Shown: in pieces, positions 25,231 to 32,003 of the stretch
Position numbering within the stretch: the stretch's first letter is position 1
Layout of the letters: the number at the start of each line of letters is the position of its first letter
Source: JANQGH01 sp039030175
GTDB taxonomy: Bacteria > Pseudomonadota > Alphaproteobacteria > DSM-16000 > Inquilinaceae
Assembly (NCBI GenBank): GCA_039030175.1
Contig: JBCCER010000031.1
Coordinates: 1-32,003 of the forward strand
Length of the DNA stretch: 32,003 nt
Direction: 5' to 3'
Notes under the pieces: model-generated
Seen by the model: only the letters and a program-made list of their open reading frames with translations
What the model was told of the DNA's origin: nothing
The model's database searches: none
Translations under genes and position numbers: made by a program

Positions 25231-26081
25231 GCGCAGCACAAATCAATCGCGGTTACATGCAGGCGCGCAAGCCGGGGCAGTTGACGGTCGAGATCGCCCT
25301 CATGGCGATCGTGATCTTGTTTTGCATCTTTCCCTTCTACTGGATGGTGACGACCAGCCTGAAGACGCAGGTGGTCGCCCTGGCGACCCCGCCGGCTTGG
25401 ACGTTCGAGCCAACGCTCGCCAACTTCAGCGAGGTCCTGATCGACGACAATGTCGGCATCAGCCTGATTAACTCGCTGATTGTAGCGGTCTGCACGACGA
25501 CTCTGGCCCTGCTTCTTGGTGCGCCGGCCGCCTACGCACTCGCCCGGTTCGAGTTTAGAGGCAAGCGCGACCTTTGGTTCTGGTTCATCACGAACCGGAT
25601 GATCAGCCCAATCGTTCTGGCGCTACCCTTCTTTCTGATCGCACGATATTTGGGCCTGCTCGACACCCACATCGTGCTGATCCTGATCTATCTCACCTTC
25701 AACCTGCCGATCGTGATCTGGATTTGTACGGACCAGTTCCGATCGATCCCGCGCGATCTGGACGAGGCGGCGATCCTAGATGGCGCTAATCCATTCCGTG
25801 TGTTCTATCGAATATGCTTGCCGCTGGCGGCGCCGGGCCTAGCGGTGTCCGCCATTCTGTCCTTCATCTTCTCGTGGAACGAGCTGATGTTCGCGCTGGT
25901 GCTGACGCGATCGGTGGCGCGGACGGCCCCAGCAGTCGCGGTCGGCTTCATGGAGGGCTATGACCTGCCCTACGGCAAGATCATGGCCACCAGCACGTTG
26001 ATCGTCATCCCCGTGATCATCTTTGCCTTGATCGCCTCACGGCAGCTTGTGCGTGGCCTGACGATGGGCGCGGTGAAATAG
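25227..26081 (+). CDS. Carbohydrate ABC transporter permease (MalG/UgpE type)
   Basis: A 284-residue permease starting at the ATGA overlap. Membrane segments include IALMAIVILFCIFPFYWMV and NSLIVAVCTTTLALLLGAPAAYALA. The EAA loop is DEAAILDGANPFRVFYRICLPLAAPG. It ends 8 bases before the HAD gene. With 24346-25230, the binding protein at 22846 and the ATPase at 21544-22629 it completes one carbohydrate importer. Confidence 0.92.
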   Translation: MSAAQINRGYMQARKPGQLTVEIALMAIVILFCIFPFYWMVTTSLKTQVVALATPPAWTFEPTLANFSEVLIDDNVGISLINSLIVAVCTTTLALLLGAPAAYALARFEFRGKRDLWFWFITNRMISPIVLALPFFLIARYLGLLDTHIVLILIYLTFNLPIVIWICTDQFRSIPRDLDEAAILDGANPFRVFYRICLPLAAPGLAVSAILSFIFSWNELMFALVLTRSVARTAPAVAVGFMEGYDLPYGKIMATSTLIVIPVIIFALIASRQLVRGLTMGAVK

Positions 26082-26089
26082 GCAGCCTC

Positions 26090-26890
26090 ATGCAGCCGGT
26101 CGACAGCTTTCCCAAATCGCTCTTGGCAGGCATTCGCTATGTCCTGACGGACATCGACGATACGCTGACCACGCACGGACGCCTGCCGTCGTCCAGTCTC
26201 AAGGTGTTGGAGGAGTTGTCGGAATCCGGCCTTCGAGTAATTCCGGTTACGGGTCGCCCAGCTGGCTGGTGCGACCACATAGCGCGCATGTGGCCGGTCG
26301 ATGCGGTTGTCGGGGAAAACGGCGCGCTTTACTTCGCTTATGATCGCGGGGCTCACCGCATGATCGCTGGCTATGCGACGGAAGATAGCGAACGTCGTGA
26401 GGCCGGAAAAAAGCTCGACAAGCTACGCAGCGAAATCTTGGCGAAGGTTCCCGGGGCAGGCATCGCGTCGGACCAGGACTACCGCATTGCCGATCTTGCG
26501 ATCGATTTCTGCGAGGATGTGCCAAGGCTGCCCGATCCGGCGATTGACGAGATTGTCGCTCTGTTCAGGGCTGCAGGCGCAACCGCAAAGGTCAGCTCAA
26601 TTCATGTCAATGGCTGGTTTGGACATTACGACAAGCTGAGCATGACGCGGCGTTGCCTGAAAGAACTGTTCGATTGCGACGTCGATGCGGAGTCGAATGC
26701 GATTGTATTTGTCGGCGACTCACCCAACGATCAGCCCATGTTTGCCCATTTCCAGAACGCGGTCGGCGTGGCCAACGTGCATGACTTTGAGCTGCAAACA
26801 CCGCCTAGGTGGGTCACGCGAGAACGCGCCGCGGATGGATTTTGCGAGTTCGCCTCGCTACTGCTCGAGGCTCGGAAGGTAGCCGCATGA
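26090..26890 (+). CDS. HAD-superfamily IIB hydrolase (sugar-phosphatase-like)
   Basis: A 266-residue HAD-IIB (Cof-type) protein. Motif I is LTDIDDTLT (nucleophile Asp and general acid Asp), motif II is VTGRP, motif III Lys is probably in GHYDKLS and motif IV is VGDSPNDQPMF. The cap in the middle is of the C2 type. Members remove phosphate from sugar or polyol phosphates. In this operon it could act as a detoxifying or overflow phosphatase for the phosphorylated substrate. It overlaps the SorC gene by ATGA. Confidence 0.85.
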   Translation: MQPVDSFPKSLLAGIRYVLTDIDDTLTTHGRLPSSSLKVLEELSESGLRVIPVTGRPAGWCDHIARMWPVDAVVGENGALYFAYDRGAHRMIAGYATEDSERREAGKKLDKLRSEILAKVPGAGIASDQDYRIADLAIDFCEDVPRLPDPAIDEIVALFRAAGATAKVSSIHVNGWFGHYDKLSMTRRCLKELFDCDVDAESNAIVFVGDSPNDQPMFAHFQNAVGVANVHDFELQTPPRWVTRERAADGFCEFASLLLEARKVAA

Positions 26891-27846
26891 ACGCTGGTGA
26901 CACAGTACCAGAGGATGAGAGGTTCCAGGTCCTCGTCACTTGGCTCTATCACGTCGAGGGTCTTACCCAGGGGGCAATTGCTGAGCATCTCGGTGTCACA
27001 AGGTTGAAAGTCAATCGCGCACTGGCAGACGCCAGGCGCAACGGCATCGTGCGAATTTCAATCCACTCGCGCTACGCGCCCTGCATAGACCTTGCTGAGG
27101 AGTTGATCGATCGCTTTGCCCTCAAATCGGCCTCAATCGCGCCAGCGCCTTCTGACGACGCCAATGTCCAACCGGTCATCGGCACCGAGCTAGGCCTCTA
27201 CCTCCATCGCCTGCTCGGCGACCGCGCGATCAAGCGAATGGCGGTCGGCTGGGGCAATACGCTGAACCATGCGGCGCGGGCGATGACGCCGATCTCCCGC
27301 CCTGACATGGAAATCGTGTCTTTGATGGGCAGTTTGCCGCGCGGCTCGGACATCAACTCCTTCGAAATCACTACCAAGATCGCTGACCTGCTGGCGGCCG
27401 AACGCAGCTACCTAACCGCGCCGCTTTACGCTGGAACCGAACAGTCGCGCGATACGTTCATGGTGCAGGACGTCTTTCAGGACGTCTTCGTGAAGCTGCG
27501 GCAGTCCGACCTATACGCGATCGGGGTCGGCGATTTGACACTGAAGTCACTACTGGTCCGCGATGGCTTACCGCGCGACGTCACCGCAGACGATTTGAAG
27601 CGTGTGGGCGCCGTCGGCGACATCTTGGGATACTTCATCGATGCCGAGGGCAAGCCGATCGATCATTCGATTACCAAGCGCGTGGTCGGCGTCAGCCCAT
27701 ACGAGCTACGTGGCCGCAGTAACGTGATCCTAGCGGCGGGTGGCCAACACAAGGTGGCAGTCATCGGCGCAGCTCTAAAAACCGGCATCTTCGATACGTT
27801 GGTTACGGACGAACGCACCGCGCGCAGTATATTGGACGCTGGCTGA
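26887..27846 (+). CDS. SorC-family sugar-binding transcriptional regulator (EryD/DeoR-like)
   Basis: A 319-residue regulator starting at the ATGA overlap. The N-terminal helix-turn-helix is LTQGAIAEHLGVTRLKVNRAL (about residues 27-47). The remainder is the SorC effector domain, with GWGNTLNHAARAM and VILAAGGQHKVAVIGAALKTGIFDTLVTDE near the end. SorC proteins sense sugar phosphates and control polyol operons such as ery and sor. It probably controls the divergent promoter between 22630 and 22845. Confidence 0.9.
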   Translation: MNAGDTVPEDERFQVLVTWLYHVEGLTQGAIAEHLGVTRLKVNRALADARRNGIVRISIHSRYAPCIDLAEELIDRFALKSASIAPAPSDDANVQPVIGTELGLYLHRLLGDRAIKRMAVGWGNTLNHAARAMTPISRPDMEIVSLMGSLPRGSDINSFEITTKIADLLAAERSYLTAPLYAGTEQSRDTFMVQDVFQDVFVKLRQSDLYAIGVGDLTLKSLLVRDGLPRDVTADDLKRVGAVGDILGYFIDAEGKPIDHSITKRVVGVSPYELRGRSNVILAAGGQHKVAVIGAALKTGIFDTLVTDERTARSILDAG

Positions 27847-27874
27847 ACGGCGAACGAGCGGAGAGCGGCCCCCC

Positions 27875-29341
27875 ATGTTTCTCGGCATCGACATTGGCAC
27901 CTCCGGCGTCAAGGCAACGCTTATCGAAGATGCCGAGCGAATCCACGCGTCGGTCACCCGCCCGATCCATGTCGACCGGCCGCACCCCCATTGGTCCGAG
28001 CAGCACCCCGATCTTTGGTGGCGGGAGGTCGTGGCGTGCCTGGATCAGTTGGCCGCAGAGGAAGTTTCCGCCATGGCCTCCGTCCGCGGCCTTGGTCTTT
28101 CTGGCCAGATGTTGGGGACCGTCCTTTTAGACAAGGAAGACCGGCCACTGCGGTCCTGCATTTTGTGGAATGACGGCCGCGCCGTGGAGGAGTGCCGGGA
28201 TCTTTTAGAAGCCGATCCTGAGCACGGTAAGCGGGTCGGGTGTAACCCCAACCCGGGTTATATGGCACCGAAACTGCTGTGGCTCTCTCGGCACGAGCCG
28301 GAGATCTTCAGCCAAATAGACGGCGTGTTGGCGCCGAAGGACTACATCAATCTCAAACTCACGGGCCGGCGGGTAACCGAGCCGACGGATGCTTGCGGCA
28401 GCCAGTTGATGGATGTTGTGACCGGCACCTGGGCCCAGGACCGTTGTGACGCCGTCGGATTGTCCATCGACGTCCTGCCGGAAGTCGTACAAGCCTGCGA
28501 CGTCGTGGAGACGATCAAGCCAGATCTGGCCGGTCGCTGGGGATTGAGACCCTCCATCGTGGTCGCTGGTGGGATGGGTGACAACATGGCTGGGTCAATC
28601 GGTGTTGGGGTCGCCACGCCTGGCCAGGCGGTTATCTCGATCGGGACATCAGGCGTCATTTCGGTCGTCGATGCCGAGTATCACCCGATGCCCACAAGCG
28701 CGGTGATGACCCATCAGCACGCCATGCCGGGCACGTTCCTGTCCATGGGCGTCGTGCTCAGCGCCACAAGCTGCCTGGACTGGGCCGCGGAGATGATCGG
28801 GCTGCAGGCAAGCGAACTCGCTGGCCTTGCAGAGAGGGTTTCGAAAGAGGACCGCATCGACCAAGCGCCAATTTTTCTTCCCTACGTTAACGGGCTGCGC
28901 TCACCGCATGACCTGCCCCAGGCGCGCGGCTTGATGATGGGCCTTGATCTTTCGACCGACCATGCGGCCCTTGGCTGGGCTGTTATGGAGGGCATTGCCT
29001 TTCATTTTCACGATGCTCTGAATGCTCAACTCGATGCCGGTATTGTGCTTGACGAGGCGCTTCTTGTCGGCGGCGGCGCGCGCAGTGCTCTCTGGGCGGA
29101 GATGATCGCGACGCTACTGGATATGCCGTTGGGACTGCCCGTTGGCCGCGAAGTCTCGGCGGCGATCGGCGCGACACGGCTCGCACGTGTTGCGGCCGGC
29201 GAAGGTAGTCCCGAAGAGATCTTGGCCGCCCGCCCCGTCATTGAACGGATTGTAGAACCCAATGCGGAGCTTGCTTCGCCTCTGCTGAAGCGGTTTGAAC
29301 AGTTCGAAGATCTTTTTCAAAGAACCAGGCAGGTGCTTTAG
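27875..29341 (+). CDS. FGGY-family carbohydrate kinase (xylulokinase-like)
   Basis: A 488-residue kinase with both FGGY domains. The N-terminal phosphate-binding motif is FLGIDIGTSGVKATL, followed by GLSGQM and ILWNDGRA. The C-terminal domain has GGMGDNMAGSIG, VISIGTSGVIS and LLVGGGARSALWAEM. GGAGAG lies about ten bases before ATG 27875. XylB-like sequence suggests D-xylulose or a related polyol or ketose as substrate, but family members cannot be told apart by eye. It is the last gene of the operon that starts at 22846. Confidence 0.9.
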   Translation: MFLGIDIGTSGVKATLIEDAERIHASVTRPIHVDRPHPHWSEQHPDLWWREVVACLDQLAAEEVSAMASVRGLGLSGQMLGTVLLDKEDRPLRSCILWNDGRAVEECRDLLEADPEHGKRVGCNPNPGYMAPKLLWLSRHEPEIFSQIDGVLAPKDYINLKLTGRRVTEPTDACGSQLMDVVTGTWAQDRCDAVGLSIDVLPEVVQACDVVETIKPDLAGRWGLRPSIVVAGGMGDNMAGSIGVGVATPGQAVISIGTSGVISVVDAEYHPMPTSAVMTHQHAMPGTFLSMGVVLSATSCLDWAAEMIGLQASELAGLAERVSKEDRIDQAPIFLPYVNGLRSPHDLPQARGLMMGLDLSTDHAALGWAVMEGIAFHFHDALNAQLDAGIVLDEALLVGGGARSALWAEMIATLLDMPLGLPVGREVSAAIGATRLARVAAGEGSPEEILAARPVIERIVEPNAELASPLLKRFEQFEDLFQRTRQVL

Positions 29342-29344
29342 GGA

Positions 29345-29374
29345 TCGCGGCCGCTGCACAGCGCCCTGCCGCGA
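29345..29374 (+). terminator. Possible terminator or hairpin after the kinase gene
   Basis: TCGCGGC (29345-29351) pairs with GCCGCGA (29368-29374) just after the stop codon, with a 16-base loop and no T run. Further on in this 195-base gap are two small hairpins, CCGGT/ACCGG (29438-29453) and TGCGC/GCGCA (29465-29478). Otherwise the gap shows nothing. Confidence 0.3.
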
Positions 29375-29521
29375 ACGATGATCATAGAGTTTCATGGCTA
29401 TTTTGAGAGTATGTGGTAGAAGGGCGCAACCAAACATCCGGTCGTAAAACCGGTAGCTGGTATCTGCGCGATAGCGCAATAATTTCAATGAGTTATTCGA
29501 CACAAAAAAACTAGTGGGGGA

Positions 29522-29539
29522 CATGCCGCCTACGGCATG
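29522..29539 (+). promoter_or_regulatory. Hairpin covering the start codon of rfbD
   Basis: CATGCCG (29522-29528) and CGGCATG (29533-29539) form a perfect 7-bp stem with a 4-base loop. The right arm contains the ATG of rfbD. The GGGGGA just upstream (29515-29520) stays unpaired and is followed by a six-codon frame starting at 29523. The structure may limit initiation at 29537, or the real start may be a later GTG (29540 or 29552). Confidence 0.45.
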
Positions 29540-30454
29540 GTGATACCGTTAGTGAATGTTCTTGTTCTCGGGGGCGGGGGTCAGATTGGCCGCGCGCTAG
29601 CCGATCGAAAATGGCCGACAGGGATAGTGCCGATCTGGGCCGGTCGCGCCCAGGCTGACCTCGCCGAGAAGGGTGCTTTGTTCGCGTTTCTTGAGCGGTC
29701 GGCGCCTGATCTGATCATTAACTGCGCTGCCTACACCAGCGTCGATCGCGCTGAGGATGATCGGCAATTGGCCTTTACGGTCAATGGCGAGGCGCCGGGT
29801 TGGATCGCGGCTTATTGCCGTTCGGCCGGCATCCCGCTGATTCATTTTTCCACCGACTATGTCTTTGACGGCACGTTGGACCGGGCCTACCGCGAGGATG
29901 ATCCCGTTTCACCTCTCGGCGCTTACGGGGCCAGCAAGGCGGCGGGGGAGGCGGCCATTGCGGCTGCCGCCGCAGACTGCTGGATTTTGCGCACTGCCTG
30001 GGTCTTTGGTCCGCATGGCGGCAATTTCGTGCGGACGATGTTGAGAGCCGCACGCTCGAACGCGCACTTGACCGTGGTCGATGATCAGATCGGAACGCCG
30101 GCCCCAACCCCGGCGATTGCGGCCGCTGTTCTCAAGCTCGTCGAACGCTGGACGGTCGGGCAATACGCACCGTTTGGGACCTACCATCTTGCAGGGGATG
30201 AGCCGGTGACCTGGTTTGGGTTGGCCGAGGCGGTCTTTGACGCCGCCCGGACAACCGCACCGGGCTGGCCACAGCCGGACTTGGTGCCGATCACAACCGA
30301 TCAGTGGCCCACCAAGGCACGGCGACCGGCAAACAGCCGGCTTGACGGCGGCAAGGCGAACGCAATGCTGGGCCTGGCCCCCCTGGCGTGGCGGGCCGCG
30401 CTACCCGGTATCGTTTCGGACATTATCGAAGATTTGAGGAAGTCGACGCCATGA
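29537..30454 (+). CDS. rfbD: dTDP-4-dehydrorhamnose reductase
   Basis: A 305-residue short-chain reductase that makes dTDP-L-rhamnose in the last step of the pathway. VLVLGGGGQIGRAL is the nucleotide-binding motif. STDYVFDGTLDRAYREDD, PLGAYGASKAAGE (catalytic Tyr and Lys) and RTAWVFGPHGGNFVRTML are all typical of RfbD/RmlD. The start is ATG 29537; GTG codons at 29540 and 29552 are alternatives nearer the motif. It overlaps rfbA by ATGA. rfbB and rfbC are not in the window. Confidence 0.93.
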   Translation: MVIPLVNVLVLGGGGQIGRALADRKWPTGIVPIWAGRAQADLAEKGALFAFLERSAPDLIINCAAYTSVDRAEDDRQLAFTVNGEAPGWIAAYCRSAGIPLIHFSTDYVFDGTLDRAYREDDPVSPLGAYGASKAAGEAAIAAAAADCWILRTAWVFGPHGGNFVRTMLRAARSNAHLTVVDDQIGTPAPTPAIAAAVLKLVERWTVGQYAPFGTYHLAGDEPVTWFGLAEAVFDAARTTAPGWPQPDLVPITTDQWPTKARRPANSRLDGGKANAMLGLAPLAWRAALPGIVSDIIEDLRKSTP

Positions 30455-31320
30455 AGGGCATCATTTTAGCCGGTGGTACTGGAAGCCGGCTCTATCCGGC
30501 GACCCTAGCGGTGAACAAGCAGCTGCTGCCGGTCTATGACAAGCCGATGATCTATTTCCCGCTGTCCACCCTGATGCTGGCGAGCATTCGAGAGGTTCTG
30601 ATCATCTGCCGGCAAGAGGATAAGGCCAGCTATCAGCATCTGCTTGGCGATGGCGGCCAGTGGGGGCTCGATATCGCCTATACCGTCCAAAACCAGCCCA
30701 ATGGTATCGCCGAGGCCCTGATATTGGGCGCCGACTTTCTTTCCGGTGCGCCGGTCATGCTGGTCCTTGGAGACAATTTGTTCTTTGGCCACGGCCTAAC
30801 CGAGGTACTAAACCGGGTCAGCACGCTGGACGAAGGGGCGCGGGTCTTTGCCTATCCGGTCAATGAGCCGGAGAGCTACGGCGTGGTTGAGCTTGACGGA
30901 CAGGGGCGTCCGGTCGCGATCGAAGAAAAACCCACCGTTCCAAAATCCAAATGGGCCGTCACGGGGCTTTATGCCTACGATCGCAAAGCGTCGGAACTCG
31001 CGGCTGACCTTACGCCCTCGGCGAGGGGCGAGTTGGAGATCACGGACCTCAACCGCGCCTATCTTGATCGCGGCGAGCTAACGGTCGAGCGGCTGGGGCG
31101 CGGCTACGCCTGGCTTGACACAGGCACGCATGAAGCGCTGTTGGAAGCGTCGGAATTTGTCCGCACGGTCCAAAAACGGCAGGGGCTCCAAATCGCCTGC
31201 GTCGAAGAAATCGCCTACTTGCAAGGCTTTATCGACGCCGATCAGCTTGCCCGCTTGGCCGAGCCGCTCGCTAAGACCGACTACGGACGATACCTTCTGC
31301 AACTCATAGAGGTGACCTGA
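30451..31320 (+). CDS. rfbA: Glucose-1-phosphate thymidylyltransferase
   Basis: A 289-residue nucleotidyltransferase that makes dTDP-glucose from dTTP and glucose-1-phosphate, the first step towards dTDP-rhamnose. The N-terminus is MKGIILAGGTGSRLYPAT with the GGTGSRL signature; PVYDKPMIYFPLS, VLGDNLFFGHGL, AIEEKPTVPKS and WLDTGTHEAL follow. It starts in the ATGA overlap with rfbD; 21 additional codons upstream lie inside rfbD and are not used. It is probably for surface polysaccharide. Confidence 0.95.
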   Translation: MKGIILAGGTGSRLYPATLAVNKQLLPVYDKPMIYFPLSTLMLASIREVLIICRQEDKASYQHLLGDGGQWGLDIAYTVQNQPNGIAEALILGADFLSGAPVMLVLGDNLFFGHGLTEVLNRVSTLDEGARVFAYPVNEPESYGVVELDGQGRPVAIEEKPTVPKSKWAVTGLYAYDRKASELAADLTPSARGELEITDLNRAYLDRGELTVERLGRGYAWLDTGTHEALLEASEFVRTVQKRQGLQIACVEEIAYLQGFIDADQLARLAEPLAKTDYGRYLLQLIEVT

Positions 31321-31381
31321 CAGGTCTCGTCCGCACGGTGGGTACTATCTCGATTTTGGTCGGATTTGGGCTGCCCAGCGA

Positions 31382-31789
31382 TCACCTCTCGACCGCGATC
31401 TCCAATACAGCCGTCATCATAGGATGGAAACGGCAATAGTAGCTGGAGTGCATGTCTTCCGTGACGACGAGGCTGGCACTCTCGTTTTGGCGAAGGGCGC
31501 CCGTGTCCCAGGTGTCGTCGTCTGCCGTTGCCGTATGTGGGGCGATATCGCGGTTTGTCCAGATGATGGTGTCACCGGGACGGACACGCAGGTTGGCGGG
31601 CGAGAAGGTAAAATTGTGGATATCAACGTGATGCGTTGCAGGGCCGCCGACCTGGGCATCGTGCCCGTCCCCCTGTTGGGCACTGGCCAATCCAATAATC
31701 AAACCGGATGGAAGTGCCGCAGCGGTAAAGGCCGCTGCGGCACCGATCAAAAGCCGGGCCGACAATGCCCGCCTCGTTACGCGCGCCAT
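31382..31789 (-). CDS. Exported cupredoxin (plastocyanin/amicyanin-like blue copper protein)
   Basis: A 135-residue precursor. The N-terminus has Arg-Arg and a long hydrophobic run (MARVTRRALSARLLIGAAAAF...LASA), a Sec or possibly Tat signal. The mature domain has type-1 copper ligands: H85 (APHTA), C119, H122 and M125 (YYCRFHPMM). It probably carries electrons in the periplasm. The ATG overlaps the stop of the gene upstream (TGATG), so the two were translated together. It converges on rfbA with a 61-base gap that shows no obvious terminator. Confidence 0.88.
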   Translation of the reverse strand: MARVTRRALSARLLIGAAAAFTAAALPSGLIIGLASAQQGDGHDAQVGGPATHHVDIHNFTFSPANLRVRPGDTIIWTNRDIAPHTATADDDTWDTGALRQNESASLVVTEDMHSSYYCRFHPMMTAVLEIAVER

Positions 31790-31902
31790 CAGTTGAGACT
31801 TTCCACCATCATCTGCGCGTGCTGCTCATGGCCTTGAAAGATGTTGAGGCCGGCTTCGAACAGGGCAAGCACCTGCTCATTTTCGATGTTGGGCAGGAAG
31901 CA
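31789..31902 (-). pseudogene. 3' end of an unidentified gene coupled to the cupredoxin, apparently broken
   Basis: The last 37 codons of a minus-strand frame (CFLPNIENEQVLALFEAG, LNIFQGHEQHAQMMVESLN) end in a TGA that overlaps the cupredoxin ATG. This overlap and the protein-like composition suggest a real gene. Immediately upstream in the frame is a TGA (31905-31903). A different frame further up (STNATLDFWLNENACPLHSE) could be its N-terminal part, joined by a shift in the seven-A run (31912-31918). The family is not recognised, and the window ends here. Confidence 0.35.
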
Positions 31903-32003
31903 TCAGGCATCATTTTTTTCTCCGAATGCAGCGGACACGCATTTTCATTGAGCCAGAAGTCGAGCGTGGCATTTGTAGACAAAACCTCTCCTCTTTCAGA
32001 TCC

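Noticed and set aside
31903..31905. Selenocysteine insertion at the TGA before a Cys codon
   Set aside because: No selenoprotein family is recognised, and the upstream frame soon meets another TGA. A frameshift or remnant is simpler.

Overview
The window (about 60% G+C by eye) looks like a chromosome or large replicon of an alphaproteobacterium, probably from Rhodospirillales or Rhizobiales. The reasons are the dense ABC-transporter catabolic operons, the ATGA/GTGA coupled starts, the HcnABC/OoxAB-type flavo-iron-sulfur dehydrogenases and a Thu-type sugar locus. No tRNA, rRNA, CRISPR array, insertion sequence or replication origin was found. No intergenic stretch exceeds 300 bases.

Region 1 (1-13.6 kb) appears to catabolise an amino acid, imino acid or opine-like compound. 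A plus-strand block holds a truncated [2Fe-2S] subunit, an FAD/BFD-type subunit, a DAO-type flavin subunit and a DHDPS-family lyase; together they resemble a three-subunit D-hydroxyproline/opine dehydrogenase with its partner lyase. It converges on a minus-strand block with a second DHDPS-family enzyme, a polar amino-acid binding protein and one HisM-type permease. Divergent from that block is a plus-strand operon that starts with a 992-residue protein in which all three dehydrogenase parts are fused. It continues with the amino-acid ABC ATPase, a phosphotriesterase-like hydrolase, a GntR/FCD regulator and an M20-like protein with altered catalytic residues. A DUF3830 gene converges on its end. 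A GTATAC palindrome in the divergent promoter is a candidate GntR site.

Region 2 (13.8-20.0 kb) is a decayed Thu-type sugar locus: a Gfo/Idh/MocA oxidoreductase, a sugar-binding protein, two permeases, ThuA and a LacI regulator. All except the first permease carry in-frame stops, frameshifts or a lost start codon. A LacI-type operator palindrome remains in the divergent promoter.

Region 3 (20.1-29.3 kb) is an intact carbohydrate or polyol module. Leftward it has a UgpC/MalK-type ATPase and a glycerol-1-phosphate dehydrogenase-family enzyme; rightward it has a binding protein, two permeases, a HAD phosphatase, a SorC regulator and an FGGY kinase. A plausible story is import, phosphorylation by the kinase and oxidation by the dehydrogenase, under control of the SorC protein. 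The substrate is not identifiable from the sequence.

Region 4 (29.5-32.0 kb) has rfbD and rfbA of dTDP-rhamnose synthesis, a convergent exported cupredoxin and the 3' remnant of a gene coupled to it.
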